DNA of 64,000 nt from DASTDH01 sp035601575 (GTDB lineage: Bacteria > Verrucomicrobiota > Verrucomicrobiia > Chthoniobacterales > JAFAMB01). The notes below the pieces were generated by a model. The model did not search any database. It had not been told where the DNA came from and was given only the letters and a program-made list of their open reading frames with translations. Made by a program: the position numbers and the translations under genes. Positions 39,884-49,193 of the stretch are shown here, in pieces (the stretch's first letter is position 1; the number at the start of each line of letters is the position of its first letter). The DNA is taken from positions 46,359 to 110,358 of the forward strand of contig DATNNZ010000032.1 in NCBI GenBank assembly GCA_035601575.1, read 5' to 3'.

Positions 39884-40867
39884 TCACTCTTGGGCTGCCG
39901 TCTTGTGCGGACGCGGAGAGGTCGGTTCGGGCTTTTCCGGATACTTGATCGTATTAGGCCAAATGATCCGCCAGGGCTGAGTTTTCAGTTTGACCGATAC
40001 CTCGTTAAGATTTGAGAACATTCCGTTGAGATTAGCTAGCGCGGTATTACATGAGCCTTGAAGCTGGGTCAAAAGAGCCTTCAGGCGTTCCGAGGAACCG
40101 TTCAGGTTCACCAGAGTTTTCTCCAGGTTGTTATCCTTGTTCACCTGGGCGGTCATCTGTTGAAACCCTTGGAGAGTAGTTTGGGCACTCTGGAGAGTGG
40201 TTTGGACACCACTCAAAGCGGAATCCACCGGTCCGTTTTTGTCAGTCAATGTCTTTAGGTTTCCGCCGACTAAACGAAAGCTGTCCAAGGTTCCGTCCAG
40301 AGTATTGATCAGCTTTGAATCTTTGGCGGTTAATTCGGTAAGATTCTGCGAAGTCCGGCGCAACTCGGATAAGGTCGAAGTGGTTTCCCTTAATACTGGG
40401 TCCAGCTTTTTGATAACTACCGGACCAATTTCGCCCAGGTCGGGAACGCGAACACCAACAAACGTGTCTCCGGTCGCCGCCCTACCTGAATTGGGGTCAC
40501 CGTTGGTAAAATCGATGACGTATTCGGAGAGTAGTCCGAAGGTTCGCATCGTAACGTCGTTCGCCTTATAAATCTCCGCGTCGTCTGACACCTGAACGGT
40601 GATCATCGCCTCCCATTCGGGCCGTCCAGGTGGTCGCTGAGTCATCGGTACAGGTGACTGAACTTTTTCAACCGTGCCGATCTTTCTTCCGGCCAGCAAC
40701 ACGCTCGCACCCGGCTTAATCGCCGCCGCGTCGTCGAAAAAAACTCGGTAGTGTACGATCGGCCGAAAAAGACCCGGCGCTGACAAATATAGAACGATGC
40801 CGACGGTCAGCCCGATGGTAAGGATTACCAGAATGCCGGTGCGAATCTCGTTACGAAGGATCTGCAT
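39884..40867 (-). CDS. mlaD: MCE-domain lipid-transport substrate-binding protein (MlaD-like)
   Basis: The 327-residue protein has one N-terminal membrane helix (about 12-30), an MCE domain (about 38-125 with GASVLLAGRKIGTVEKV) and a long helical, Asn/Leu/Thr-rich coiled region (about 150-300, TTLQSAQTTLQGFQQMTAQV). It should be the periplasmic MCE component of an Mla-type phospholipid system that maintains outer membrane asymmetry. It starts 17 bases inside mlaF. The C-terminal Pro-rich segment (YPEKPEPTSPRPH) is not in E. coli MlaD. Confidence 0.88.
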   Translation of the reverse strand: MQILRNEIRTGILVILTIGLTVGIVLYLSAPGLFRPIVHYRVFFDDAAAIKPGASVLLAGRKIGTVEKVQSPVPMTQRPPGRPEWEAMITVQVSDDAEIYKANDVTMRTFGLLSEYVIDFTNGDPNSGRAATGDTFVGVRVPDLGEIGPVVIKKLDPVLRETTSTLSELRRTSQNLTELTAKDSKLINTLDGTLDSFRLVGGNLKTLTDKNGPVDSALSGVQTTLQSAQTTLQGFQQMTAQVNKDNNLEKTLVNLNGSSERLKALLTQLQGSCNTALANLNGMFSNLNEVSVKLKTQPWRIIWPNTIKYPEKPEPTSPRPHKTAAQE

Positions 40868-41633
40868 TCTCTATAGCTTCCGTGATCGGCCCTTCCACCT
40901 CCCCGGTAACAAATTGCCGCACCACTGGGTTCCGGGCATCTCTAAAAGTTTCTGGTAGATCGTCTTGGATGATCGAGCCTTGGTATAGCATCGCCATCCG
41001 AGTGGCTATTCTAAAAGCGCTATCCATTTCGTGGGTCACGATCACCGAAGTAGCATTTGTCTTCTCCGTCAGAGAGATAATCAGCTCGTCGATCACCGAG
41101 CTCATCACCGGATCGAGTCCCGCGGATGGTTCATCGAAGAGAACCAGTTCCGGATCCAACATCAAAGCCCTGGCTAAGCTTACTCTTTTTCGCATGCCAC
41201 CACTCAGTTCGGACGGCATTTTATCCTCGGTCCCGCTCATCCCGACTAACGCGAGCTTTTCTTCCACTAGCTGATCGAGATCCTTTGGCGATTTGCGTCC
41301 GAGTTCTGTTACCGGCAAGGCAAGATTATCATGAACATTCAATGAACTGATTAGAGCAGAATATTGATAAACCATCCCGATCCGCGAGCGCAAGAGATTG
41401 AGCTTGCTCCGGCTAAGGCGATGGATCCGCAAATGCTTATATCGAACGTCGCCGGAGGTCGGCCGCAGAATTCCAAGGATCAAGCGAAGCATTGTGCTCT
41501 TCCCACCACCGCTTTGGCCCAGAACAACAAGCCGGTCCCGAGGAAAGATTTTCAAATTAATTCCCTCGAGAACCGCCTTGTCGGCAAAGCGCAAAACGAC
41601 TCGATCGAGATGAACGAGCGGAGTTTCGTTCAT
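40851..41633 (-). CDS. mlaF: Mla-type ABC transporter ATPase (MlaF-like)
   Basis: The 260-residue ATPase has Walker A GQSGGGKST, signature LSGGMRKR, Walker B VLFDEPSAGLDPV and the switch histidine (VTHEMDSAF). It energises the MlaE permease. It overlaps mlaE by four bases and mlaD by 17. There is no mlaB or mlaC alongside, as in many non-proteobacterial Mla loci. Confidence 0.93.
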   Translation of the reverse strand: MNETPLVHLDRVVLRFADKAVLEGINLKIFPRDRLVVLGQSGGGKSTMLRLILGILRPTSGDVRYKHLRIHRLSRSKLNLLRSRIGMVYQYSALISSLNVHDNLALPVTELGRKSPKDLDQLVEEKLALVGMSGTEDKMPSELSGGMRKRVSLARALMLDPELVLFDEPSAGLDPVMSSVIDELIISLTEKTNATSVIVTHEMDSAFRIATRMAMLYQGSIIQDDLPETFRDARNPVVRQFVTGEVEGPITEAIENADPS

Positions 41634-42421
41634 TTGGTGTATTCGGTAACGACGATATTGAACAGGGTATCAAATCCAATGACGCTGGTAATCGCAACGA
41701 CGACGCTATCGGTTGTTGCTCTTCCGACACCTTCAGCCCCACCCGTTACCGTCAACCCTTTGAAGCAGGCGATCAACCCGATAACCAATCCGAAGAATGC
41801 AGCTTTGAGAAGACCGATCACAATATCCTTTACCAAAAGGCTGCTGAGCACCGCATCAAAATAGAACGCAGGTACAAGATTAAGCGTAATCCAGGAGATG
41901 AGGGCCGAGCCTAAAAGACCGGCGATAACCGAACAAACCGAAAGGCAGGGCATAAGAACAGTGATGGCCGCCAATCGCGGGGCGACCAGAAAACGAAGCG
42001 GACCGATTCCCATCGCTTCAATCGCTTCCACTTCTTCGGCTACCTGCATCGTACCAAGCTCCGCCGTAAACGCCGCACCAATCCGCGCGGCCAGGACAAT
42101 GCCCGTCAGCAATGGACCAAGCTCCCGAGTAAACGCAATCGAGATAAGCGTCGGTACCAAACGCTCAGTCCCAAATTTTTGCAGTTGGTATCCAGTAAGC
42201 AAAGCCATCGTGAGCCCTAGAAAAAAGGAGACCAACAGAACCAAAGGAACCGAGCCAACGCCGGTACGATCGGTTTGGGCGAACAATGCCGACCAGCGAA
42301 ACGGGAGACGACCCCGTCTGATGTTGTCGCCCATTTCTTCTAACGTATTGATCAGCAGCCAGAAGATGCTTCCTACGTAAATGAGCGCTGTTCGAGTCAG
42401 GTAACCGATCCGGTAAAGCAA
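41630..42421 (-). CDS. mlaE: Mla-type ABC transporter permease (MlaE-like)
   Basis: The 263-residue membrane protein has about five or six hydrophobic segments and the family segments LTGIVLAARIGAAFTAELGTM and VEAIEAMGIGPLRFLVAPR, the hallmark of MlaE/DUF140 permeases. It forms the channel for phospholipid movement between membranes. It is transcribed 100 bases after the exporter gene, same strand. Confidence 0.93.
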   Translation of the reverse strand: MLYRIGYLTRTALIYVGSIFWLLINTLEEMGDNIRRGRLPFRWSALFAQTDRTGVGSVPLVLLVSFFLGLTMALLTGYQLQKFGTERLVPTLISIAFTRELGPLLTGIVLAARIGAAFTAELGTMQVAEEVEAIEAMGIGPLRFLVAPRLAAITVLMPCLSVCSVIAGLLGSALISWITLNLVPAFYFDAVLSSLLVKDIVIGLLKAAFFGLVIGLIACFKGLTVTGGAEGVGRATTDSVVVAITSVIGFDTLFNIVVTEYTK

Positions 42422-42521
42422 CGAATACTAAATATGCCTAGCGCGGAGCGAAGCAAGCCCGAAACGAAGTCGTCTGTCCACCCGACAAGAGATAGAGAGT
42501 TCCACCGGGATCGCCCCACGC

Positions 42522-44333
42522 TCAGATCGACTGATCAATTGGATCGTCGACTGCGCTGCCCCCCAAATCCGATAGGAACTCGGAGCCATTCGGGCGGACC
42601 GCAGAGCTTTCACCGAAGAGACCGCTCTCGTAAAGCCGCTGGTAGGCACCGCCCACCGCCAGCAACTCGTCATGAGTCCCTCTTTCGACAATTTCGCCTT
42701 GGTCAAGCACCAGGATTTGGTCCGCATGGCGAACCGTTGACAGCCGGTGAGCAATAACGAAACTGGTGCGACCCAGCAATAGACGGTCTAAGGCGGCTTG
42801 AATTTCGCGTTCTGTCTGCGTGTCAACGCTAGCAGTCGCCTCGTCCAGAACCAGGATGGGCGGATCCTTTAAGATGGCTCTAGCAATCGATAAGCGCTGT
42901 TTTTCGCCCACGCTTAAGCGCACACCCCTCTCGCCAACCGGAGAATCTAGTCCTTGGCTTAGCTTCGAAACGAATTCGTACGCGTGGGCGGCGCGCAGCG
43001 CAGCTTGAATCTCGGAATCTTGCGCATCCGGCTTTCCGAATAACAGATTTTCTCGCACTGTGCCGTTGAAAAGAAAGCTTTCCTGGGACACGAAGCCGGT
43101 GATCTGCCGCACGGTTCTACGGGACAAATTCCGGATCGAACGCCGATCGATTAAAATGTCGCCCCCTCCTTCCGGAAGGTCGTAGAGCCGCAACAGGAGC
43201 CCCACCAGAGTCGATTTACCAGCGCCGGTCGCTCCAACCAATGCGGTCGTTTGGCCAGGCGAAGCAATTAAAGAGATTCCTCGAAGTACCTCCCTACCCG
43301 GTTCGTAGGAAAAGGATACGTCCCTAAATTCAATGAAACCAAGAGGGTCGAAAGAATCCAGTGGCGCATCGACGCCCTCTTCTATCGGCGAATCCATAAT
43401 CTCAAACACGCGTTCGCCGGCCGCCCGTCCACTTTGGAACATTTGGTTGAGGGTGTGGAGCCGGCCAATCGGTTCATACAAAAACCGTACGAGAATCAAA
43501 CTCGCTACCAATTCACCCAGACCCATCTTTCCTTCCAGCACGGCCTTACCGCCGAAACCGGTCACGATGGCAAGTCCACACGAAGTCACGAACTCCATTG
43601 ATGGCGTATAAATTGCCCACGCCTTCAACACGACCAACGTTGCATCTTTCAAGCGAGCGCTGGTCTGATTGAAACGGCGATGCTCCGCCTGCTCGCGCGC
43701 GTAGGCTTTGATTTGTCGCACTCCGGCCAGATTATCGTGCAGTAAAGAATTCATGGCCGAAGCGGCCTTTCGCTGCCCGCTATAACGGGGCTTCGCGGTG
43801 AGCGTGTACCACAGCGCGCCGGTGGCGAGCAAAGGCACTGGCATTAATGTCAAAAGCCCGAGACCCGGCTCCTTCAGAAAGAGAAGTACACCGACGATAA
43901 TCACCTGAAGAATCGCGACACTTCCTTGCTCGATTCCATCGATCAGCACCCGCTCGACCGCGGTGACATCCTCCAGGACCCGGGTCATGATATCGCCGGT
44001 CGCTCGATGATCAAACCAGGAGAGAGGCAACCGTTGAATGTGATCGTAAAGATCGCTTCGGAGATCGAAAATTACTTTCTGTTCGAACGTGTTGTTAAGA
44101 ACGATCCGAAATCCGTTCGCCAGGTTTTGCACCAAGAATGCCACAACCGCGCAGGCGGTCAGCGGAACAATGAGTTCGGGACGGTTGCCCCGAATCGCAT
44201 CATCGATTATGCGCTGAGTTACGCCGGGAAAGACGATCACCATCAACGTCGCCAGCACGGCGAACCCGATCGTGCTGGCGGCAAGCCAGGGATAACGTCG
44301 AGTATAGCGGAACACGCGCAAAATGGGGGACAT
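42522..44333 (-). CDS. ABC exporter, MsbA-like
   Basis: The 603-residue half-transporter has an N-terminal membrane domain with about six helices (residues about 16-310) and a C-terminal ATPase with GATGAGKST, signature LSVGEKQRLSIA and VLDEATASVD. MsbA-type proteins flip lipid A; other exporters of this size share the fold, so the substrate is inferred from the neighbouring Mla and lipid-A genes. It lies 114 bases after the pseudouridine synthase. Confidence 0.85.
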   Translation of the reverse strand: MSPILRVFRYTRRYPWLAASTIGFAVLATLMVIVFPGVTQRIIDDAIRGNRPELIVPLTACAVVAFLVQNLANGFRIVLNNTFEQKVIFDLRSDLYDHIQRLPLSWFDHRATGDIMTRVLEDVTAVERVLIDGIEQGSVAILQVIIVGVLLFLKEPGLGLLTLMPVPLLATGALWYTLTAKPRYSGQRKAASAMNSLLHDNLAGVRQIKAYAREQAEHRRFNQTSARLKDATLVVLKAWAIYTPSMEFVTSCGLAIVTGFGGKAVLEGKMGLGELVASLILVRFLYEPIGRLHTLNQMFQSGRAAGERVFEIMDSPIEEGVDAPLDSFDPLGFIEFRDVSFSYEPGREVLRGISLIASPGQTTALVGATGAGKSTLVGLLLRLYDLPEGGGDILIDRRSIRNLSRRTVRQITGFVSQESFLFNGTVRENLLFGKPDAQDSEIQAALRAAHAYEFVSKLSQGLDSPVGERGVRLSVGEKQRLSIARAILKDPPILVLDEATASVDTQTEREIQAALDRLLLGRTSFVIAHRLSTVRHADQILVLDQGEIVERGTHDELLAVGGAYQRLYESGLFGESSAVRPNGSEFLSDLGGSAVDDPIDQSI

Positions 44334-44447
44334 AATGTAACCGTTCTTCTTACACTAATGAGGGGAAAAGGCAACGGGCCACCGGTTTCCTCCTCGTGCT
44401 CGTCCTGGACGAGCTTTACCAAAAATTACTGTCACCTTCCGAATGGC

Positions 44448-44999
44448 TCACCCAATCTCCGATCCCCGTACCTTCCGCCAATCTCCCGGCGCCAAATCCT
44501 TCAGTTGCAATTTCCCTATCCGTACTCGCACTAGCCTCAAGGTCGGAAGACCGACCGCAGCGGTCATCCGGCGCACCTGCCGGTTTCGTCCCTCCCGCAA
44601 GACGACGCCGAGCCAACAATCAGGAACAGTCTTACGAAATCGAATTGGTGGATTTCTTGGGGGAAAATCGGGCGCGTACGGCAGAACTCGAGCAACACAC
44701 GGAAGCGTTTCCCGCCCCTGAATTTTCACTCCCGCGCTCAAGCGCTGGAGCTTTTCTGGCGTAGCCATCCCCTCGACTTGCACCCAGTATTCTCGTTCGT
44801 GCCCCTTGCCTGGGCGAAGGAGGCGTGCGTTCCAATCCGGTTGATCGCTTAAGATAAGCAAACCTTCAGAATCCGCATCAAGTCGACCCACCGGATACAC
44901 GCCTGGTGGGAAACCGAACTCCGCCAGAGTCCGATTCGGCGAGCCGTCCGTATTGAATTGGGAAAGAACGCCAAAAGGTTTATTGAACGCTATCAGCAT
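44448..44999 (-). CDS. rluE: rRNA pseudouridine synthase, RsuA/RluE family
   Basis: The 183-residue enzyme has the catalytic motif GRLDADSEGLL (Asp41 the nucleophile, in GRLDADSEG) and the C-terminal LREGRNRQVRRMTAAVG. It lacks an N-terminal S4 domain, which fits RluE more than RsuA. It modifies a uridine in 23S rRNA. Its start is 29 bases from the divergent hrpB start, so their promoters must overlap. Confidence 0.85.
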   Translation of the reverse strand: MLIAFNKPFGVLSQFNTDGSPNRTLAEFGFPPGVYPVGRLDADSEGLLILSDQPDWNARLLRPGKGHEREYWVQVEGMATPEKLQRLSAGVKIQGRETLPCVARVLPYAPDFPPRNPPIRFRKTVPDCWLGVVLREGRNRQVRRMTAAVGLPTLRLVRVRIGKLQLKDLAPGDWRKVRGSEIG

Positions 45000-45028
45000 G
45001 TAAATCTTCGTTTGGCGTTCTGCCGTGG

Positions 45029-47572
45029 ATGGAGAATCAGTGTCGCACCGTGGAACACAGTCTGCCGATCTTTGAACTGGAAGAGAAAATCATCACTGCT
45101 CTGGTTGATTGTCCAAGGCTCATTTTGCAAGCCCCGACCGGATCCGGCAAATCAACTCAAGTGCCGCAGATCCTCTTAGACAGCGGATTGGCTGGCTTTG
45201 GCCAGATCGTTATTCTTCAGCCGAGAAGGCTTCCAACCCGGATGTTAGCCGCCCGGGTAGCCTGGGAACGCGATTCTGAGTTGGGGACCGAGGTCGGATA
45301 TCAGATCCGTCTCGATAACATCAGTTCCCGAGAAACTCGTATTCGATTTGTTACCGAAGGCGTATTGCTCCGGCAAATGGTGAGCGATCCGACGCTTCCG
45401 GGCATATCCGTTTTGATCTTCGACGAATTCCATGAACGGCATCTCTACGGAGATATTGCTCTTGCTCGAGCCATGGAGATTCAATCGGAGGCGCGGCCTG
45501 ATCTAAAGATCGTCGTCATGTCGGCCACCCTCGACACTGGACTGCTGGAGGAATATCTGGCCCCTTGTCGGACGCTCACTTCGGGAGGCAGAACGTTTCC
45601 GGTTTCGATCGAGCACCTGAAGCGCGAAATCGTGGATGAACCTCCTTGGGAGCTTGCCGTCGACGCCTTGAATCAAGCGGAAGATGATCGCGGCGACGTA
45701 CTCATTTTCATGCCTGGAGCTTTCGAAATTGCCCGCACGATCGAAGAGATCAAGCGAACGCGGTTCGATGGTGTCGTGCTTCCCTTGCATGGCGATCTCT
45801 CACCGGCCTCTCAAGATGCCGCAGTTGCCACCTACGACCAACGGAAAGTAGTCGTCTCGACTAACGTTGCCGAAACTTCGCTCACAATCGACGGCGTCAC
45901 CCTCGTGATCGACAGTGGCCTTGCCAAAATTGCCAAGTACGATCCGCATCGCGGCATAAACACTTTGATCACCGAAAAAATCAGCCGAGCATCGGCTGAT
46001 CAACGAGCCGGGCGAGCGGGACGGACCGCGCCGGGGAAATGCATCCGTCTTTGGTCGGAGCGAGATCATCTTAATCGTCGGGCCCAGGATCTTCCAGAAG
46101 TCAAGCGCCTCGATTTGGCGGAAGTCATTTTGAATCTCAAGGCGGCCGACGTCGCAGATATCGATCGGTTTGGTTGGCTGGAAAAGCCCGAACCGAAATC
46201 GCTCAGCCGTGCGACGGAATTGCTCGTTGACCTCGGCGCGCTGGAACGGAAATCCGAAACCGTTACTGCGCTTGGCCGGAGGATGCTTTCATTTCCGGTT
46301 CATCCCCGTTACTCGCGGATGCTGCTGCTGGCCGATGAACTTGGATGCGTGCCTACCATTGCCTTAATCGCGGCCCTCACTCAAGAGCGACACCTTCTTC
46401 GCCGAAGCGATGGCAACCAGATGGATCACGATCGCGAACTGTTGCTCGGCAACGAGGCGGAATCGGATTTTTTCGTGTTGATTCGTGCCTGGATCTACGC
46501 GAACGAGCAAGGGCCAGAGCGTTCTCGACGCCTGGGCATTCGTTATGCCGTATCCCAACAGGTCGGCCGTTTATTTCGCCAATTTCTAGATCTCGCGAAA
46601 AGCGAGAAGCTGAATATATCGGGACGCCCAGATGATTTTAATGCGGAAGCCTTAGGCAAGTGCATGCTCGTTGGTTTCTCTGACCATCTTGGCCGGCGGA
46701 TCGATGCGGGCACGTTGCGTTGCGACCTGATTCACCGCCGGCATGGCGTGTTGGCTCGCGAAAGTGCGGTGCAAAAGAGCCCGCTGTTTGTCGCTGCGGA
46801 GATCCGGGAGATCCAAGGACGAAATGAAGATTTGCTCGTGCTGCTTTCTTTTGCGACGGCGATTCGAGAAGAATGGCTGCAGGAAGTTTTCCCAGAAGAC
46901 TTTCAGATCTCCGAGACGCTCTTCTACGATCCCTCTGTTCGCCGAGTTGTCGCACAATCGAACCAGCTCTTTCGCGATTTGATCTTGCACAGCGCGAAGA
47001 CAGAGCCAAAACCAAGCGACGCTACCGCGGCGGTGCTCGCCGCAGAAGTGATCAGCAGCCGCTGTCCGTTGGCCCAGTGGGATCACGAAGTGGAGCAATG
47101 GATCACGCGACTCAACTGTCTTACCGAGTGGTACCCAGAACTTGACCTTCCCAAACTCGACGACGAGGGAAGAAAATATCTCATCTCGCAGATTTGCCAG
47201 GGAGCCCTTAGCTATCGCGAGATCAAGGACCGATCAGTTTGGCCAACCGTCAAAGCATGGTTATCGGCCGCCCAGATTCCGTTAATCGATCGGTTCGCTC
47301 CGGCCCGATTCGAATTGCCTGGTGGCCGGAAGGCCAAATTAGTGTATTCGGATCGACAGCCGCCGGTGCTGGCCGCGCGTATTCAGGATTTGTACGGTGT
47401 CGAAGGATCGCTCAAAATTTGCGACCAACGCATTCCGATTTCGATCCACGTACTCGCTCCCAATCATCGTCCGGTCCAGATCACGCAAGATCTCTCAGGA
47501 TTTTGGCGAGATGCTTACCCGAAACTCAAACAGGAATTGCAGCGAAAGTATCCCAAACATGAGTGGCGGTAG
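45029..47572 (+). CDS. hrpB: ATP-dependent RNA helicase HrpB (DEAH-type)
   Basis: The 847-residue helicase has motif I APTGSGKST near 40, motif II DEFH near 132 (DExH form), SAT motif SATLDT, and motif VI QRAGRAGR. The C-terminal extension (about 540-847) matches the HrpB-specific part with RHGVLARESAVQ and FWRDAYPKLKQELQRKYPKH. HrpB acts in RNA metabolism, but its substrate is not settled. GTG 45050 is an alternative start. Confidence 0.93.
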   Translation: MENQCRTVEHSLPIFELEEKIITALVDCPRLILQAPTGSGKSTQVPQILLDSGLAGFGQIVILQPRRLPTRMLAARVAWERDSELGTEVGYQIRLDNISSRETRIRFVTEGVLLRQMVSDPTLPGISVLIFDEFHERHLYGDIALARAMEIQSEARPDLKIVVMSATLDTGLLEEYLAPCRTLTSGGRTFPVSIEHLKREIVDEPPWELAVDALNQAEDDRGDVLIFMPGAFEIARTIEEIKRTRFDGVVLPLHGDLSPASQDAAVATYDQRKVVVSTNVAETSLTIDGVTLVIDSGLAKIAKYDPHRGINTLITEKISRASADQRAGRAGRTAPGKCIRLWSERDHLNRRAQDLPEVKRLDLAEVILNLKAADVADIDRFGWLEKPEPKSLSRATELLVDLGALERKSETVTALGRRMLSFPVHPRYSRMLLLADELGCVPTIALIAALTQERHLLRRSDGNQMDHDRELLLGNEAESDFFVLIRAWIYANEQGPERSRRLGIRYAVSQQVGRLFRQFLDLAKSEKLNISGRPDDFNAEALGKCMLVGFSDHLGRRIDAGTLRCDLIHRRHGVLARESAVQKSPLFVAAEIREIQGRNEDLLVLLSFATAIREEWLQEVFPEDFQISETLFYDPSVRRVVAQSNQLFRDLILHSAKTEPKPSDATAAVLAAEVISSRCPLAQWDHEVEQWITRLNCLTEWYPELDLPKLDDEGRKYLISQICQGALSYREIKDRSVWPTVKAWLSAAQIPLIDRFAPARFELPGGRKAKLVYSDRQPPVLAARIQDLYGVEGSLKICDQRIPISIHVLAPNHRPVQITQDLSGFWRDAYPKLKQELQRKYPKHEWR

Positions 47573-48023
47573 TATTTGAAGGAAATCAGCGATCGGTTAC
47601 GCAGCCTGAGGCTCCAGCCTCAGGAACGCCTGGTAGCGGCGACTGTCCCCCAACCCCTCTGATTGGGCACAAACTAAAAGTCGGCCCGAAGCTGCTTGGA
47701 TGGCACTGCCACAAACCGCAGTCGCCATCGTGTCGCTACGTATGACGCTTGGTATACGACGTTCTTCGTTCCAACTATGCGTTGCGGCATTCGCGGATCA
47801 CGCGATGGCGACTGCACAAATTGGCGAGGATCGCCTTGTTCCTCTCGTGGCACAATTCTCGACAACTCGCGCGTCCGGCTTTCGGGGGACAGTCGCCGCC
47901 AATCACCGTTCGGGGTTCCTCAATCCGATCATGGATTCCGGCACTCGGGACCAAACGATGGCGACTGGTCATTTGCCGTTCGCGGCGTTCCCTGGAGAAT
48001 AATCAGCAATCAGCGATCACCAA
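47573..48023. repeat. REP-like repeat cluster with long inverted repeats
   Basis: Between hrpB and a convergent TPR gene. CCTGAGGCT-CC-AGCCTCAGG (47606-47625) is a perfect hairpin. GCGGCGACTGTCCCCC (47636-47651) recurs inverted at 47884-47899. GCAGTCGCCATCG (47718-47730) recurs inverted at 47803-47815 and in shorter form at 47956-47967. ATCAGCGATC occurs near both ends (about 47585 and 48010). I see no credible gene here, although a 220-residue open frame crosses it. Confidence 0.7.
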
Positions 48024-48938
48024 TCACTTCGAATTCTCCCGCCACGGCTTATTGGCTTGGTAATATGCCAGACGATGCTGGTAATACGGAATATCGTCCG
48101 AGTCACCGGACAAAATCGCTTTGCCCTCCCATTTCTGCGCGAGCCCAAAATTGCCCTGTGCAGCATAAGCAGCCGCTAGAACGTCGAGGATTGTGGCATC
48201 CTTTTCGTGCGAAAGTTTGGCCGCCTCGGTGGCAAGAGTTACTGCGGTCGCTCCTTTCCGAATCTGGGCATCAGCCGCGGTGGCATAAATCCAGGCAGCG
48301 CCCGCCCGGCTGTACGGATCCCGAGGCGACGTACTCGCCGCCTCGAGAAAAGTGCTGATTGCTGCACTTTTTTGACCCATCCGGCTCAGCGCATTCGCCT
48401 TGAGCACCTTGAGTTCGGTGAGATTCCCTCGATTAGCGTCTCCGTTGTTCGTTCGAATCGCTGAGTCGACTGCATCAATGACATCCTTCGGGCGGTTCAG
48501 GTTGGCCGCAGCCGCCGCCCTGGCCGCGTGCAGCCACCACCGCTCGGGATGTTGCTTTACCGACTTAGTCGAAAGTTTGTAGGCATCCTTCCACATCGCG
48601 TTCGCGAAGTAAGTTCCCAGCGTGCTCGCCTCCGCCTTCTCGTCCGGAGTAAACTTGTGACCGGGTGGAAAGACTTCCTCAAAACTTTCTTCCCGCGCCG
48701 GTCCCTGGCTTTTTCGCGCCGCCCGATGCTTGGTTTTCGATCGTCCTTTGGCTGCCTTCTTCTTCGCAACAAAAACAGAAAATTTGGCCGGACCCAGATT
48801 GTTATTCGCAGTGGCTGAGGTATTGGCTATGACCGGCGGCAGGGCAAATCCCGTAACTAGCCAACATACACTCGCAATTTTCGTGAAACGTATCAGCTCG
48901 GGTTTCAAAGGTAACAGTCGTTCGACGTTCGCATTCAC
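48024..48938 (-). CDS. Secreted or membrane-bound TPR-like protein
   Basis: The product, about 304 residues from GTG 48938, has a hydrophobic N-terminal segment (IASVCWLVTGFALPPVIA, probably a signal) and then a basic Lys/Arg/Ala-rich part (KKKAAKGRSKTKHRAARK). From about 120 it has helical repeats (WWLHAARAAAAANLNRPKDVI, LKVLKANALSRMGQKSAAI, AAAYAAQGNFGLAQKWEGKA) like TPR or Sel1 units. The frame stays open to 49496, but this would overlap the divergent hydrolase gene, so an internal start is more likely; the exact codon is uncertain. The function is unknown. Confidence 0.65.
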   Translation of the reverse strand: MNANVERLLPLKPELIRFTKIASVCWLVTGFALPPVIANTSATANNNLGPAKFSVFVAKKKAAKGRSKTKHRAARKSQGPAREESFEEVFPPGHKFTPDEKAEASTLGTYFANAMWKDAYKLSTKSVKQHPERWWLHAARAAAAANLNRPKDVIDAVDSAIRTNNGDANRGNLTELKVLKANALSRMGQKSAAISTFLEAASTSPRDPYSRAGAAWIYATAADAQIRKGATAVTLATEAAKLSHEKDATILDVLAAAYAAQGNFGLAQKWEGKAILSGDSDDIPYYQHRLAYYQANKPWRENSK

Positions 48939-49193
48939 ACTCTCATTCGTTTCTAAGTCATGATTTGCGAAACATACCGAGAACCGTAGATCTAAGCATG
49001 TCCGCAGAAACTCGCAGCAAAAAGTTCTTTCGAGCAATCGACGTGGGTTCGCGGTCATCCGATTAGGATATGGCGCACTGGTTTGAAAATTGATCGCGAC
49101 CAAGGTGCGAGCTGAAGCCCCTAAGAGAAAACCCGCTTGCGTCACGATCTTTCCTGATTTTCTTGTCTTCTGTTCGTTATAGAAAGAGATGAC

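Noticed and set aside
47696..48358. 220-residue open frame across the repeat cluster
   Set aside because: It begins in repeats, is rich in Arg, Ser, Gly and Trp without any motif, and ends antisense to the TPR gene.
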